A stretch of DNA of 64,000 nt from Chrysaora quinquecirrha. Lineage: Eukaryota; Cnidaria; Scyphozoa; Semaeostomeae; Pelagiidae. The translations under genes and the position numbers were made by a program. The notes under the pieces are model-generated. The model was not told the origin of the DNA. It saw only the letters and a program-made list of their open reading frames with translations, and did no database searches. The stretch lies in assembly GCA_014526335.1 (NCBI GenBank), contig JACTAT010000166.1:19905-83904 (forward strand). The letters run 5' to 3'. This document shows, one piece after another, positions 11,851-23,734 of this stretch (position 1 is its first letter; each line of letters starts with the position of its first letter).

Positions 11851-12174
11851 AACTACAGGGGAATGGAATAGGGAATAGACTTTTTGGAACAGGTCTGGGT
11901 CGGCGCAAAATTTTTCTGGAAAACGGTAGACATTTTGGGTAAAGGAATTCTCTCCACTTGCAATGACCGGAGCTGCAGTCGTTTCAGGGGAGATATTGCA
12001 GCAAAGTTTGCTTCAAGTTCACGTTAATGAATTAGCAGTAAAATCTGCTGCACTAACTCTGCTAAAGCGACTGCTATCAATGTCGCTGCATGCAGAGAGG
12101 ATTCCCTTTCTCAAGATATCTACCATTTCCCAGAAAAATGACGCGATGACCCAGACCTCTTTGAAAAGGTCAAT

Positions 12175-12335
12175 TGAATGGAAAGGAACGGGGAATGGGA
12201 TGAGAATGGAATAGGAATGGGAATGGAATGAAACTATTATTATCCCCAATTTCTAAAAAGGAGAATAGAACAGGAATGGAATGACAATGTAATGGGAAAT
12301 GGAACGGGGAAAAGAACGGGAAATAGAACGGACAC
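12175..12335. repeat. GGAATG-type simple repeat
   Basis: Degenerate tract of 'ggaatgggaatgg' and 'gaacggg' units. Apparent ORFs on both strands through it are low-complexity artefacts. Confidence 0.7.
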
Positions 12336-12590
12336 AAGGAATGCGTGCATCGAACGTGACTCTTACAGTAGAAATCCGCATACAAGAACAACCCATTCAC
12401 AAAACCACTGCCTGAAATCTAAGTATTCATTCAATGAAAAATATAATTCATACAGCTCTAATTAAAAAAATATTTGTGAAAGCAGACCAATAGCAGAGAA
12501 GCACATTCCTGCTACTTTATAGTACCTGGTCCTTCAAATGTTGACTAGAATGCTATTCTCTAATGACCAGCACAGGCTAAATTAAAAAAA

Positions 12591-12933
12591 GGGACGTGCC
12601 GCCCGAGCAAAAAATTCCTACCTATATTTATACCAAATTCCTGAAAACACATACCCATAATTATACGAGAATATTCAAACTTACTTTACTTTATATGCTT
12701 AAATATACTATAATATGTCATTTCGGATCAAACTTCGCCAAGAAAAGTGAAAACAAACGAAAATAAGACCGTTTTTTTATAAAGTTGAAACCTATTTTCA
12801 AGAAATTGATCCCCTTATTTATACCAATTTTCAGAAAATTAAGACCCATGTTTAAACCAAAATAATGAAAAACGTTACCCTTTTGGGCGCCACGTCCCCA
12901 GTACCCAAAATATATTAAGTACCCCCTGGGGTT
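12591..12933. mobile_element. MITE family C copy ('GGGACGTGCCGCCC' termini)
   Basis: Inverted ends: 'GGGACGTGCCGCCC' at the left and 'GGGCGCCACGTCCCC' plus 'agtacccaaaatatattaag' at the right. The interior closely matches 24998-25330, including 'tatatgcttaaat' and 'caagaaaagtgaaaacaaac'. It is non-coding. Confidence 0.75.
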
Positions 12934-13146
12934 CTTGCGTGTGATGTTTAACTTTAATTGAAAAACAAGAAAAACAATTTTTTTAAGTTTCTCGTTCGAA
13001 AAACCAAAAACAGTGAAAAGAGGTCAATTTTTTTATTTGCGGATCGTCAAGCCAAATTCTGTGGCCACCTTTTCTGGGATAGTCAGGTTGTAAATATGGA
13101 ACAAATTCGGGTCGCACCATTAGCATTGTTGGCCTAAATAGCCATA

Positions 13147-13500
13147 CACGCTTTTTTATAAAGAACCACTTTATAAGGAACCTACATGTAGAAGGCCCGA
13201 AAATTAAAAAAACTTATACTACTAAAGAGAAAATCATGTTGAATACTTTTGTTGAATATTGTTGAATATGTTTGAATGTTGAATACTTTTATCACTGCAA
13301 ATAATCAAGAATTAGAAAGCCGGGTCCATTCATTTGCAGTCGAAAATCACATAAGTTGTACGTTAAGCATGTATCCAATGTTTCTTTGAGTAGTCTCGAG
13401 CTTTGCTCACATGCAAATGTCTCTCTTTTATTGTTAAGACCACTGTATGTGCAGTTAAAATTAAGGAACTATTAAGGAACTTTTGGAACTACAATTGCCT
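13147..13500 (+). mobile_element. MITE family B copy
   Basis: It begins after TA with 'CACGCTTTTTTATAAAG' and matches 5050-5366 in reverse and 30921-31015 in the same direction. It contains a local duplication of 'gttgaata' units at 13238-13280. No ORF. Confidence 0.65.
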
Positions 13501-14885
13501 AGAAATCTGAACCTTACAACTGAACCTAGAAATCGAATATTCCAAAAATTTCGCGAAAGATATGACTCTAAAGTATGACAATTTTTGGGGATTATTTTTA
13601 CGTAGGTACATCAGTAAAATACTGTAGAATGTTAAATTTAAAAGCGGTAGTTTCTTAACTTAGCCCATATAGAAAAGTTTCCTGATTTTTAGAAGAAAGG
13701 CATATATAGTATCATTTTATCGTATTGTTTGTATACTTGCCTATTGTTCCTATCGTTTTACGAATAATACGGCCCCCAAAAAAATTTCTTCCTCGTGCAC
13801 CACTGAAAGCATACTTGTTAAACAATCAAAATGCGCTTTTTCGAAATACTGCTCTGTGATGGGTGTACAAATGTTTGTGCGGGGTACCAAACAAACGCAT
13901 GAGCGAAAGTGAGCTAATGGGGTAGCATTTTGAAAGTGAGCTAATGGGGTAGCAAGTCTAGGTATAAAGTAGGCGTACTAAATGCGAGCCTCTGGGACCC
14001 AAGAAAAGATGAACTTACAAGACCTCGACGCTGGCTGTGACGCCTCGTCCTCGTGCCCCGACCTCATTGAACTACGACCTGGCTAGATCAGGCCACGATG
14101 CCAAAGCAACTTCACTGAAATCAATGCCTTCTGCTGCACTGGCCCATTCTATTGGCACAAGTTTTACCTGTACGTGCTTGCAGAAACAAGGTATCTAGCT
14201 AAATTAAACCCTGAAAACAAACGGGCAAACGTTTTGAAAGGAGTCCAATGGAACCAATGGAAAAGGCTTCTTATTGGCGATGCTCATGCTAAACGGTTGC
14301 TAAGGACAAAAATGTTGGAGTGGAACCTATAGAGTTCGCATGCGTGATATACACAAAAAGAACTGGGCAAGGCAAAGGGGCGGTTTGTGAAGATGTATTT
14401 CCAGAAATCTGTATCCCGATAAATTTAGAGCTTGAGCATGGTGATCATTTACCTTAAGCAAGACAGCAAATCATTATGAAAGTATCAAAGGTGTGGGGGT
14501 AGATCCTAGAGGAACACCTTGAATCAAGGGTCAATTTAACTCTTTGGAATATTCAGTAATCGAGCATTAATAATGAAATCACTCTGTAAACGCTATGAGG
14601 TTAAAGTTTTGACGCTTAATTAGGGGGCAGTGTTGGCCATTTTATTATCTCAAGGGTAATTATGCTCATACTGTGCGAAGGATGAGCACAGTATGTGGGG
14701 ATGCGGATGTCACAGATATAGGTATAAAGAGAGAGACCTAAGACGCTCTTTTTCTGCCAAAATGTAACAATAGATTAACCACAAACATGGGGAAGTAACA
14801 TTTGAAGTCGCTGCAAGTGTTGTCGTTAGCGGAAATCATTAACAGAATCAATTACTTGCAATTAAACACCAATTAGTAGCGACTA
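13500..14885. other. Intergenic sequence without a supported gene
   Basis: No convincing ORF, exon or RNA gene. The one local feature is a tandem duplication of 'gtgagctaatggggtagca' at 13909-13954. Confidence 0.5.
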
Positions 14886-14888
14886 TTG

Positions 14889-14965
14889 CTATGGCTCACT
14901 GGTCTAAGGTGGTGGTTTCTTGAACTGGAGGACCGGAGCTCGATTCCGGTCGAAGGAGCTCTGAC
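14889..14965 (+). other. tRNA-like sequence (possible SINE head)
   Basis: A perfect 5-bp T-arm with a 7-base loop (CCGGA-GCTCGAT-TCCGG) at about 14934-14950 follows an A-box-like 'TGGCTCACTGGTC'. The acceptor stem cannot be closed, so this is a decayed tRNA or SINE remnant. Confidence 0.3.
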
Positions 14966-15269
14966 TAATGATAATTTTTTTTTAGTTTTGATACTTCAGT
15001 TGTTTATTACACCTACATTCACGTACAGAGAGTAAACGTTGCCACAACAGAAATTGTTACCAAGTTGAATGTGCCGCTACAATCGATTCAATGACTCGTA
15101 GTTGTTTACTTCATTGGCATTTGCATGTTGCCATTTACGCTTATTCATTGACAGAGCAAGGATACCAAACATGGCAAATATTCTTAACAAACAGACCAAG
15201 GAATCTGGGCCCAGAATTTGCATTGCATGTGATGCGTTCGAGGTGCTTTAGCTAACAACATTACAACCA

Positions 15270-15455
15270 AAATCACCACTATTATCATCATTATCATAAT
15301 CATCGTCATCATAAGCATCAGATTTATTGCTATCATTATCATCGTCGTTATAGTCATGGTCATGATCATCGTGATAACTTTTAACGATCGTCATCGTCAT
15401 CATCATCATGACCAAAATCATGATCATGATCATGCATGATCATAATCATCATCAG
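15270..15455. repeat. (ATC)n microsatellite
   Basis: Imperfect 'atc', 'atcatg' and 'cat' repeat. The Met/Ile/Asp-rich frames read from it are not genes. Confidence 0.85.
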
Positions 15456-15791
15456 TTTTGTTGCAGCTGTTGCAACGCTACATACGCATTAATTTGTCAC
15501 ATCATTGTTTCATTATTGCAAATCTTTGCACACTATGTTTTATCCAAATATGGATTCATACTTTCCGGTTAATCAGCGCTTCTCAGATCTCTGAATTTTC
15601 AGGTTTCTGTTTCGTCAGATTCTCTTCCTGAAAGCCTTGATCTCTATAAATTGCCAAAATTTACCCCCAATTTTCATCTTGACCGCATCTTGACAGAAGT
15701 AATTCGACTTTAATCTCTATGTTCCTTGATGTGTTTTTGATTAAGACTCAGCCAATTACAGATATTACTTGAAAATACAAACGACAGTTAC

Positions 15792-16200
15792 TCTTAGGTG
15801 TCTAATTGCAGGGGGTTCGGAATAGGCGGGGGGAGGAACTACAGTCCGAATCTAATTCGCAGGGGGGTTGGAATAAACGGGGGGGATCGGACTTTGTTTG
15901 ATGAACTTTTGACAAACTTTGTCTGGACACTGCTGAAATGCAAAGCGAGGGGCCCTATAGTGCTTATATAGCAGTCCTATGGCTTACAGCCTAAGGAAAT
16001 CCACAGCTCTAACCAACAAATTGAGTGTACAAGTAAATTTTCACACCAAGAACGTCAAAGTAAGTTTAGTAAAAAATATTAACATTAACATCAATGAAAA
16101 ATTAATAAGCGGGGGCCAGGGGGTCTTAATAAGAGCGAGGAGGTTGGAAATTTTTCAAAAAAATTAATTAGCGTGGGGGACGGCAATTAGGCACCTAAGA
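15792..16200. mobile_element. MITE with 'TCTTAGGTGYCTAATTGC' terminal inverted repeats
   Basis: The left end 'TCTTAGGTGTCTAATTGC' is mirrored at the right by 'GGCAATTAGGCACCTAAGA', with G-rich subterminal runs on both sides (ggggg blocks near 15813 and 16172). Similar end pieces occur at 5460 and 5710. No coding capacity. Confidence 0.7.
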
Positions 16201-16406
16201 CTACAAAAGTGACAAATACAAAATGAAAATGTAGAAACAGCGATTACAAAACGGATTGGAAAGAAATTATGTAGAAGAAGACAGAAAAGGAAAAATCAGT
16301 GGCGATGTGGGATTAATTCTTAGGGGCAAGTTAATGTTCAGATAACACGTCAGATAACAACAGATGCATACTTAGCACGTTACAAGCACGGATCTACCGA
16401 TGAGAT

Positions 16407-17047
16407 TTGTTTGTTGAAAAAGATCACTGCCACATAAGTCAATTGTGGCCAATAACACGCATTGCAGAAGATGAGCTTTGTCAGCAGATAACTTACTTCT
16501 TGCCACTTGCTAAGTCTAAAAGCATTATTCACTGTTTCCAAGATACAATGAAGGAAATCATGGCTTGCGAAGCCTACAGAAACCTAATAATCAGAACAAC
16601 TGGGTACAAACAAACAAAAAGGTACTTGGTAAAACACAAAGGTCTTGGTGAAAATTTGGCCAAAACGTTCAGTTCACAAGGAAGATAAATAAATCTTAGT
16701 GGGTTTTCGACAATTTGAAGAGAATCAAAGAAAATTTGTCAAACTGCGAATGGATCGACATCCGCAGTTTAAACCTGAACCAGCTTTAACTGGCAAAGAA
16801 CCGCCGTTTGTGTGTCGCTCAAAATGAGATCAACAGAGAGCGTGGGGTGAATGCACAAAATCTTCTCTATGAAGAGGAAGGCTTCAAAGACCTCATGAAG
16901 CGGGTAAAAACTTCTCAAGCATTCCAGGCTGTACAGCACGATAACCGTAAAGCTACTGCTATGCTGCAAAGGCTTCAGACTTTCATTGCGAAGAATAGTC
17001 TCCAATTCTTTGATACCAACAGCAAATCTTCAAACAGCGTTTTTTAA
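16407..17047 (+). other. Two short plus-strand ORFs of unknown status
   Basis: Frames at 16407-16688 (93 codons) and 16808-17047 (79 codons) have ordinary amino-acid composition and no low-complexity bias. The second is rich in charged, helix-forming residues. I recognise no domain and no paired splice signals. They could be fragments of a degraded gene. Confidence 0.25.
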
Positions 17048-17835
17048 AGCTACCAACATTCCTAACAGCTTTTTTAAAAGCTACCAGAAAACCAACGTAA
17101 AACCTTCGTTTGGTTTGCAAACCGATTACAGGTTATTTCTGTTATAGCAGAAAAGATAGTTTCAACAATTTCACGTTTCTGGGGTTAATTATAGGTGCCC
17201 ATTTGCTGTATTTAAGGTAACAGGGGCCTAGAAACAGATATTTTCTCGTTGCTAAGGGAAAAAATCTATAGGTGGGTCAGAGAAATCTCTTTTTTGTTAC
17301 GGTTATACACATCATAATAAAGAAAGACTTTGACTATTAACAGTCCAAATACTGAGCTGTCTTATCCTGCAAGAAACTGATTTTGGCCCCTGTAACATAT
17401 TCGCGTCATAGAATGGGGTTAGTAACCACTTTTATTCATCTTTCAAAACTTTGTCCAAAAGTTGTCACGGGAAAGGGGCCCTAGATTAATTAAACCGAAC
17501 TGTATTCGTCCATGTTTTAGATGTCAACTGTACAGCGACCTATATAATATCCTATTGTAAACTGACTATTGATTTGCAGAAAATATGCACTCTGAATTTG
17601 AAGTTGAAGAGAAGGCCACCAACATCAGAAACCAAACTACTTTGCAGGAGGTCTCAAATTCTGAACACCGGTGCTTAATCTGCAACCAGGGAGTAATATT
17701 TGGAATTTTATAGAGAGTGGGACAATCAAGCGGAGGCTTGTTTGTGTGCTTTTTGGCTGTTAGATACTTTCTTTTTTTCGAACCCAGAACCACTCAAAAA
17801 AGGCAATTTAGTTTTAATCATTGTTTTGCGCACTT

Positions 17836-17950
17836 ACTAAAACGCGGAACCACCCAAAACGACCCGAATCCTCCCAAAATGACCCATAACCCGCCAAAAC
17901 CACCCGAAACAACCCATAATAAGATCAATTCCGCCAAAATCAACCGAAAC
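17836..17950. repeat. Short degenerate CCCxAAAACGACCC-type tandem repeat
   Basis: Repeated 'ccaccc', 'aaaacgaccc' and 'cgaaac' phrases with a period of about 13 bp. No gene. Confidence 0.5.
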
Positions 17951-18101
17951 TAAATAGAAATAGTTACTTTCACTTATTAGGCGAGAAAATCCGTTTCAAA
18001 CAAATTTCACACGTTATTTTAACTCTTCTTTCCATCTTTGGCATTTTCCACTCTTATTAAAAAATTTTACATCGCTATAAAGTCAGAAAGGTCTTTTGTT
18101 C

Positions 18102-18857
18102 TGTAATACTGGTAAATTAAATGCACAGGATTTCGTTCGCAATTCTAACTAGAATTAGGCAAGTTGGGTTATTGTTTGGTTTAATTGCTATTTGGAGCAA
18201 GTGTCTTGTGAAAGCATTTGCATCCTAGTTGTATTTTGAGTTCAAGTATGGAACGGCAGTAGTGTCTGCGGTAATAAGGACTATCAGTGCTTGTGAAAGG
18301 CTGAGTAGTGCCTGTTTGTTTGTTGTTTGTTATAGTTGAGCCGACAGTATCAATTTAGCCTTAGAAATCATTATTGTGCATTAGATGAAGCGATGCTCAT
18401 TAACTAATCAAGTTTTGGAATAAACACGTTGTTTCGAGTTAAGGTTGCCAAGTTTAATTAAGCCATGGTGATTAGGACGTTGATTATATTCATGTCCATT
18501 AGCTTTTGGATTAAGATCAAAATGTTACCAGGAGTAGTTAGAGGGGAAGAATCTTTGTATAGAATTATAATTATTGAAACTGACCAATCATGTTCAGATG
18601 TAAAGTATGATTAAGACCCTATTGTTCATTGTATTTATAAGCACGATGCTTTAGATTAGATGGGAGGGAGTTAAGGTTCAATGGCAGGGACTGGTTAAGT
18701 CACCTCGCCGAACCACATGTACTATATCGATATGTACGTGAATGTATTCGAGTTGTCATCTTTGTCTGGTGATCCTCTCTCTGTGCTCGTCTATGTGATG
18801 TGGACATGAATGGCTTTCGACGGACCGCTCGGCGCTGCAAAATAAAACCTTTTTACA
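18102..18857 (+). repeat. 5' LTR
   Basis: Begins TGTAATACTGG and ends CCTTTTTACA. An 'AATAAA' hexamer 14 bp before the end is a likely polyadenylation signal. It is repeated at 19464-20219. Confidence 0.93.
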
Positions 18858-19463
18858 TTGGTGACAGGAGCGGGATTATTTTTAAGATGCTGGAAACAGA
18901 TCTCGAACCTAATTTCAGAGCATATAAATGGAGCAGAGCCAAGGTGATGAGAAAATAATGCAAAGACGTGACTGAAAGATATTGAAGAACTTGGTAAAAA
19001 TTATGAAGTAAATGGACACGTTCGAACACATGATTAAGCTCTGACATTTCTATTAACATGGTATTTTGCGATTTGATAGGCGACGTATGTCTTTTCTACA
19101 ACAAAGGAGTAACGCACACCCTAAACAAGCATATATTTTGTTGATGCTGCAGAGAGCATGCATTTTGACCGATGAAGGCGACGAACACCTTATCTATGAG
19201 ATTAACAGTTCGAACACCCTGAAAAATCAACCTAAATGCATTCGTGAGACAATGTTATCAAGCCAAGGGAACTCTTTGAACTATGTGTCTTCGAACTGAG
19301 TTGAACAGAGAACATTGCAGTTGTTTTAATACGCACCTTTGCCGCATCGTTAAGAAAGGTAACTTATCCAGTACCGTGATTAGATCATTGTTAATCAGCT
19401 ACGTAATTGTATGTAGATTAACTAAGAATCGAGGACGATTCCTTTTGTTAGGAATGGGAGGTA

Positions 19464-20219
19464 TGTAATACTGGTAAATTAAATGCACAGGATTTCGTTC
19501 GCAATTCTAACTAGAATTAGGCAAGTTGGGTTATTGTTTGGTTTAATTGCTATTTGGAGCAAGTGTCTTGTGAAAGCATTTGCATCCTAGTTGTATTTTG
19601 AGTTCAAGTATGGAACGGCAGTAGTGTCTGCGGTAATAAGGACTATCAGTGCTTGTGAAAGGCTGAGTAGTGCCTGTTTGTTTGTTGTTTGTTATAGTTG
19701 AGCCGACAGTATCAATTTAGCCTTAGAAATCATTATTGTGCATTAGATGAAGCGATGCTCATTAACTAATCAAGTTTTGGAATAAACACGTTGTTTCGAG
19801 TTAAGGTTGCCAAGTTTAATTAAGCCATGGTGATTAGGACGTTGATTATATTCATGTCCATTAGCTTTTGGATTAAGATCAAAATGTTACCAGGAGTAGT
19901 TAGAGGGGAAGAATCTTTGTATAGAATTATAATTATTGAAACTGACCAATCATGTTCAGATGTAAAGTATGATTAAGACCCTATTGTTCATTGTATTTAT
20001 AAGCACGATGCTTTAGATTAGATGGGAGGGAGTTAAGGTTCAATGGCAGGGACTGGTTAAGTCACCTCGCCGAACCACATGTACTATATCGATATGTACG
20101 TGAATGTATTCGAGTTGTCATCTTTGTCTGGTGATCCTCTCTCTGTGCTCGTCTATGTGATGTGGACATGAATGGCTTTCGACGGACCGCTCGGCGCTGC
20201 AAAATAAAACCTTTTTACA
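19464..20219 (+). repeat. 3' LTR
   Basis: Same length and, by eye, same sequence as the 5' LTR. It is preceded by the polypurine tract and followed by the target duplication GTTC. Confidence 0.93.
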
Positions 20220-20247
20220 GTTCACAGAAACAGCATTATTTTATCTA

Positions 20248-20543
20248 CAGGGTGTTCCAAAAAATGGAACCCTCTTTTAAAATTGCTTTCATTTGTGAAC
20301 CCTAGCTTCACTGCCAATCATAATACTTACTGTTTACATACACTCTTGTGAGTACAAGGGTAAGTTTTCATATTTTATCTTCAAAAATTTGCTGTAACGA
20401 ATTTCATTGATAAAAAAAGCATGTTCACAAACTTTATGCACATTTCATGCAATTGAAGATTTTCTGAATTTCATGCTCAAAAATTAAACTTTGACTTTGG
20501 TATGAAGGTTTCTTTACCGGGTTTTCTTTTCTGGAACACCCTT
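20248..20543. mobile_element. MITE with 'CAGGGTGTTCCA' ends
   Basis: The left end 'CAGGGTGTTCCAAAAAA' is mirrored by 'TTTTCTGGAACACCC' at the right, with TA on the left side and near the right end. The right half matches 30554-30640 in reverse complement. It sits 28 bp after the LTR element. Confidence 0.65.
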
Positions 20544-20584
20544 TATAAACGTGAGCTTACTTGAGATGAAAGGGTATCGCTAGG

Positions 20585-20615
20585 TAGCCTGCGTGCAGAC
20601 CTAGCACGCAGGCTA
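20585..20615. other. Perfect 12-bp hairpin
   Basis: TAGCCTGCGTGC and its exact complement are separated by a 7-base loop. It is isolated; it may be the fused ends of a MITE or a simple extruding hairpin. Confidence 0.5.
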
Positions 20616-20995
20616 ATCGCTGGGGGATTTGGCTCGTTTTGGTTGGTTCGGGATTTAACGAAGTCACCATCGTATCAAACTGGCGAAGTTCGTAATGATA
20701 CGATTTGTATCACCCACGAAGTTATTTATTTTGGCGAAGTTCAAATTCAGTTGTATAGAGTAACAATGCTTAAAAATCGGAGCTCAGCTACTTGCTACGT
20801 TGAATCGAGGGACTTTTCACTCCTCGAAAAGGTGTCGAGGTCCCCCTTGAAACAAAAGGATTTCCAAGAGATCTCTATGAAAACAATAGAAATCCCAGCA
20901 AAGGGTGTATGAGGCTCCAGGAAGTGAATAGACTTACTCTAAGTCTAAATCTTTCCTTATCCGAACACAAAGTCATGCCAGAAATATTATGGCGC

Positions 20996-21070
20996 TGTGG
21001 AGGAGACAGTGAGAAAAGTGAACGGAGATTTGGTCCACTTTTCTCAGTCCATTTTTCTCATTGTCTCCTC
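20996..21070. other. Imperfect long hairpin
   Basis: 'ggaggagacagtgagaaaag' and its near complement ending 'cattgtctcctcc' surround a loop containing 'cacttttctcag'. Possibly a small MITE. No coding function. Confidence 0.4.
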
Positions 21071-21676
21071 CGCAACGCTGTCACATTACGATTAAGAATT
21101 TGTGTTCCGATAAAGAAAGATTTAGACTTTGGTAAGTCTAGGACGTGAATTACCCTTCGAGCTGAAACGTTTATTTTCGAGGAGTTTCAGGAGTTTCAGT
21201 AATTTGCGAGGGCGGATATGGAAATATGCTGCAGCATAAACAAAGAACAATAAATTCCTGGCTGCCGCTGTTACGCGATTTGGCTTTGATTCGATGGATG
21301 CAGTGCATTGAAAATGCATCACATGAAGCCTTTAAGTGTAATTAACAAATAGTTCTTTTTATAAAAGTAAAGACCAACATCGTTGTTTATATTTTTTAAA
21401 GTCAAAGTCAATCTTCTAATCTTGTCAGCTTAGAATTTAACGGCCTTTACCCGCTTTTCTCATATCTCTAGAGTTTGGGGATTTAACTGACCAAGAATTA
21501 CCAAGGCCAACAGATAAATCTCTCCTGAGCAATTCTATTATTATGAGAAAAACGACAACTTTTATTTTTGAATAAGATATGTTTCGATTACCCAATCCAT
21601 CTTTAGGGCCTGTTGACATGGAGGTGGGTCAGCTCGGAGAGGCGAAATTATCAGCAATTTAGATAAAATATCAGCA

Positions 21677-21935
21677 TTAAATTTATTACAAGCTAAGTCA
21701 CGTTATATAATTTATGATTTTTAATTGGAAAGACGTGTGGGCGGTGCCTAGAACTGTAAAAAAGTCTTCAGAGCAAAATTCACGACAGCCAGTAGAATCA
21801 ATGGTTTTTAAATGAGTGAATTGTTATCTTGGACCAAATGTTATAAATGTCTTAATTGTAATTAGGTTTTTTAGATCTTTCCCTTTTGCCTCTTTAAATT
21901 TTATAACGTGACTTAGCTTTGTAATACATTTAACA
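21677..21935. mobile_element. MITE with 'ACAAGCTAAGTCACGTTATA' ends
   Basis: A roughly 35-bp terminal inverted repeat: 'attacaagctaagtcacg' on the left against 'cgtgacttagctttgtaat' on the right, enclosing about 190 bp without an ORF. Confidence 0.7.
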
Positions 21936-22322
21936 TTTTTAATTTAGATTTCTCATACTGTAATTAGTTGCTATGACAAAAGTAAACATAGAATCAAGTA
22001 AACAACAACCGTCAACAACAACGTACAATGGCTTTTAAATTTCAAGGAAAGGTACAAAAAGCCCACCATCCTCTGTTTAATCCTTTTCAAGCCTTTCAGG
22101 AATTCAAGCGGGTGAACCATTAAAGACCCCCCAAGAGTCAGATAAGCCCCATCCAGTTCGATATCCTTTTATCAAAACAGAAACACTTGTTTCTAAACGA
22201 ACCCCCATTGGTAATATGCAGAGCAGCAGAAATTCGAAAAAAAATCTAACTGTCCTGACTGTCTCAGCCCACTGGCCACGAGGCCATCAAATGATTTCGG
22301 TCAGGCTCAGTCAGATGTTCAA

Positions 22323-22762
22323 CAGTGTTGCCAGACTTGGGATTTTATCCCAAGATCTTGGGAATTTTTAAGGCTGTTGGGATTTTTTTGGGATTTTTTT
22401 CTGAGAAAAAATCTTGGGAAAAATCTTGGGAATTTTAGAGAATTTGTAATACATTGTTTTTATATGAAATATAGGGGTTTTGGTCCAATTTTGCACTGTA
22501 TTTTTACTCTTCACGCTTTCTGGTATATCAAAATACACTAATTTTCTGTAATTTTGAAATTGATTTTTTCGTAAACAGCAAGAAAATTCACTGCCCGCGG
22601 GGTCCCGCAGCTGTTTCTATGATCAAAACACATTTGCCCGCAAAAATGACGTCATTTCCAAACTTATAATAAACCTTGGGATTTTTTCAGAAAAACCATT
22701 GAATTCTGGGATTTTTGGGGCCTCGATGTGGGATTTTTCGGAATTTCGATCTGGCAACACTG
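22323..22762. mobile_element. hAT-type MITE with 8-bp target duplication
   Basis: A 440-bp element with termini 'CAGTGTTGCCAGA' and 'TCTGGCAACACTG'. ATGTTCAA flanks both sides (22315-22322 and 22763-22770). CAGTG-type ends with an 8-bp duplication are characteristic of hAT transposons. The interior is rich in 'tcttgggattttt' repeats and has no transposase. Confidence 0.9.
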
Positions 22763-22770
22763 ATGTTCAA

Positions 22771-23560
22771 CAATTGACGAGTATCTGCTTGGTACGTTGA
22801 CCTGAAACTGTAGTCCCTTTGTAAATTTCATCTAGGAAATGTCCAGGAGATTTCATCATAGTCGATGATCTCACGAGCAACAAAAATCCGAATTTTTCTG
22901 AGTGAGTAACATCACGGGGTGGGGCATTTAAGTTTAATACCAAGGATCTAGGAAAATAATGCAACATATAAGCCCCTCCCGCAGTTCAACATCTGACACA
23001 CATAGCTTAGCGGCTGAATAGCTATCTAGCTATCACGTACTCATAACAGAACCGTCACCGAGGGGCAATTCAATCCTTGGAATCTCGTACACCCTCAGCT
23101 GGCATCTCTATTGCTTTCGTATCTTGCAAGGATCCTTTTTTCAATGGGAATTTCGAACGCTCTTTCGAGGAGTGCAATCGAGTGTAATACCCCTCGCTCA
23201 GACAGAACACCTGTCTTGCGATTGCCATGATCGTCATTTGTCAACTCAGAATGTGTGGAACTGATTTTTTAAGATATTGTAGTGCAAAGTCTTCGTAATG
23301 TAGCTTTATTAGGTTACTAACGGAAAGTTGAATTTTGGAAATATTATACACATGTGCGTTGCCAAAACAAAAGGCCCAATCGCTAGGGAAGACTTTTCCA
23401 TACCGCGACTGGGTTGAGTGGCTGCTTGCGAAATGAGCAAGAAGCCGTTGATTCCCCGTTCATTGTACTTTATGGACAAATAACAAGGTATCATGGGATG
23501 CCATAAAGAAATCCTTTGTTGCTTTTCTCTGTAACTAAACGTATAAGACAGGCCTGCATC
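22771..23560. other. Intergenic sequence upstream of the arginine-rich peptide gene
   Basis: No gene is visible. It presumably includes promoter sequence of the 23.6-kb locus, but I cannot point to a convincing TATA box or initiator. Confidence 0.4.
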
Positions 23561-23611
23561 ATTCCTCTTGCTCAAACGGATCAGCAGCATCTGACAAACG
23601 GTCAGCATCAG
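23560..23611 (+). other. 5' untranslated exon of the arginine-rich peptide gene
   Basis: Ends at a good donor (CAG|GTAAGC at 23612). A 123-bp intron follows, ending in TTCTTCTAG at 23734. The 5' limit is unknown. Confidence 0.45.
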
Positions 23612-23734
23612 GTAAGCAATAACTTCTCTATGTAATAATATACTAAGATGATGCTAAAGTCAAGATGTCATATGTCTTATAATTGCCTTTTTCATGGTGT
23701 TTAAATTTCCTTAATGCTTTCTTAATTCTTCTAG

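Larger units (their letters stand above)
18102..20219 (+). mobile_element. Complete non-autonomous LTR retrotransposon (TRIM/LARD type)
   Basis: Two direct LTRs (18102-18857 and 19464-20219), each 756 bp and apparently identical, start TG and end CA. The 4-bp target duplication GTTC flanks the element (18098-18101 and 20220-20223). Directly after the first LTR comes a primer-binding site 'TGGTGACAGGAGCGGGA', complementary to a tRNA 3' end finishing in CCA, perhaps leucine. A purine-rich 'GGAATGGGAGG' lies just before the second LTR. The 606-bp interior has no gag, protease, reverse transcriptase or integrase, so mobility must come from another element. LTR identity implies recent insertion. 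Strand follows the primer site and purine tract. Confidence 0.93.

Noticed and set aside
15184..15433. Met/Asp-rich ORFs near 15.3 kb
   Set aside because: They are translations of an ATC microsatellite.
18853..19468. Short ORFs in the interior of the LTR element as candidate gag/pol
   Set aside because: They are under 80 codons, lack any protease, reverse transcriptase or nucleocapsid motif, and lie on both strands.
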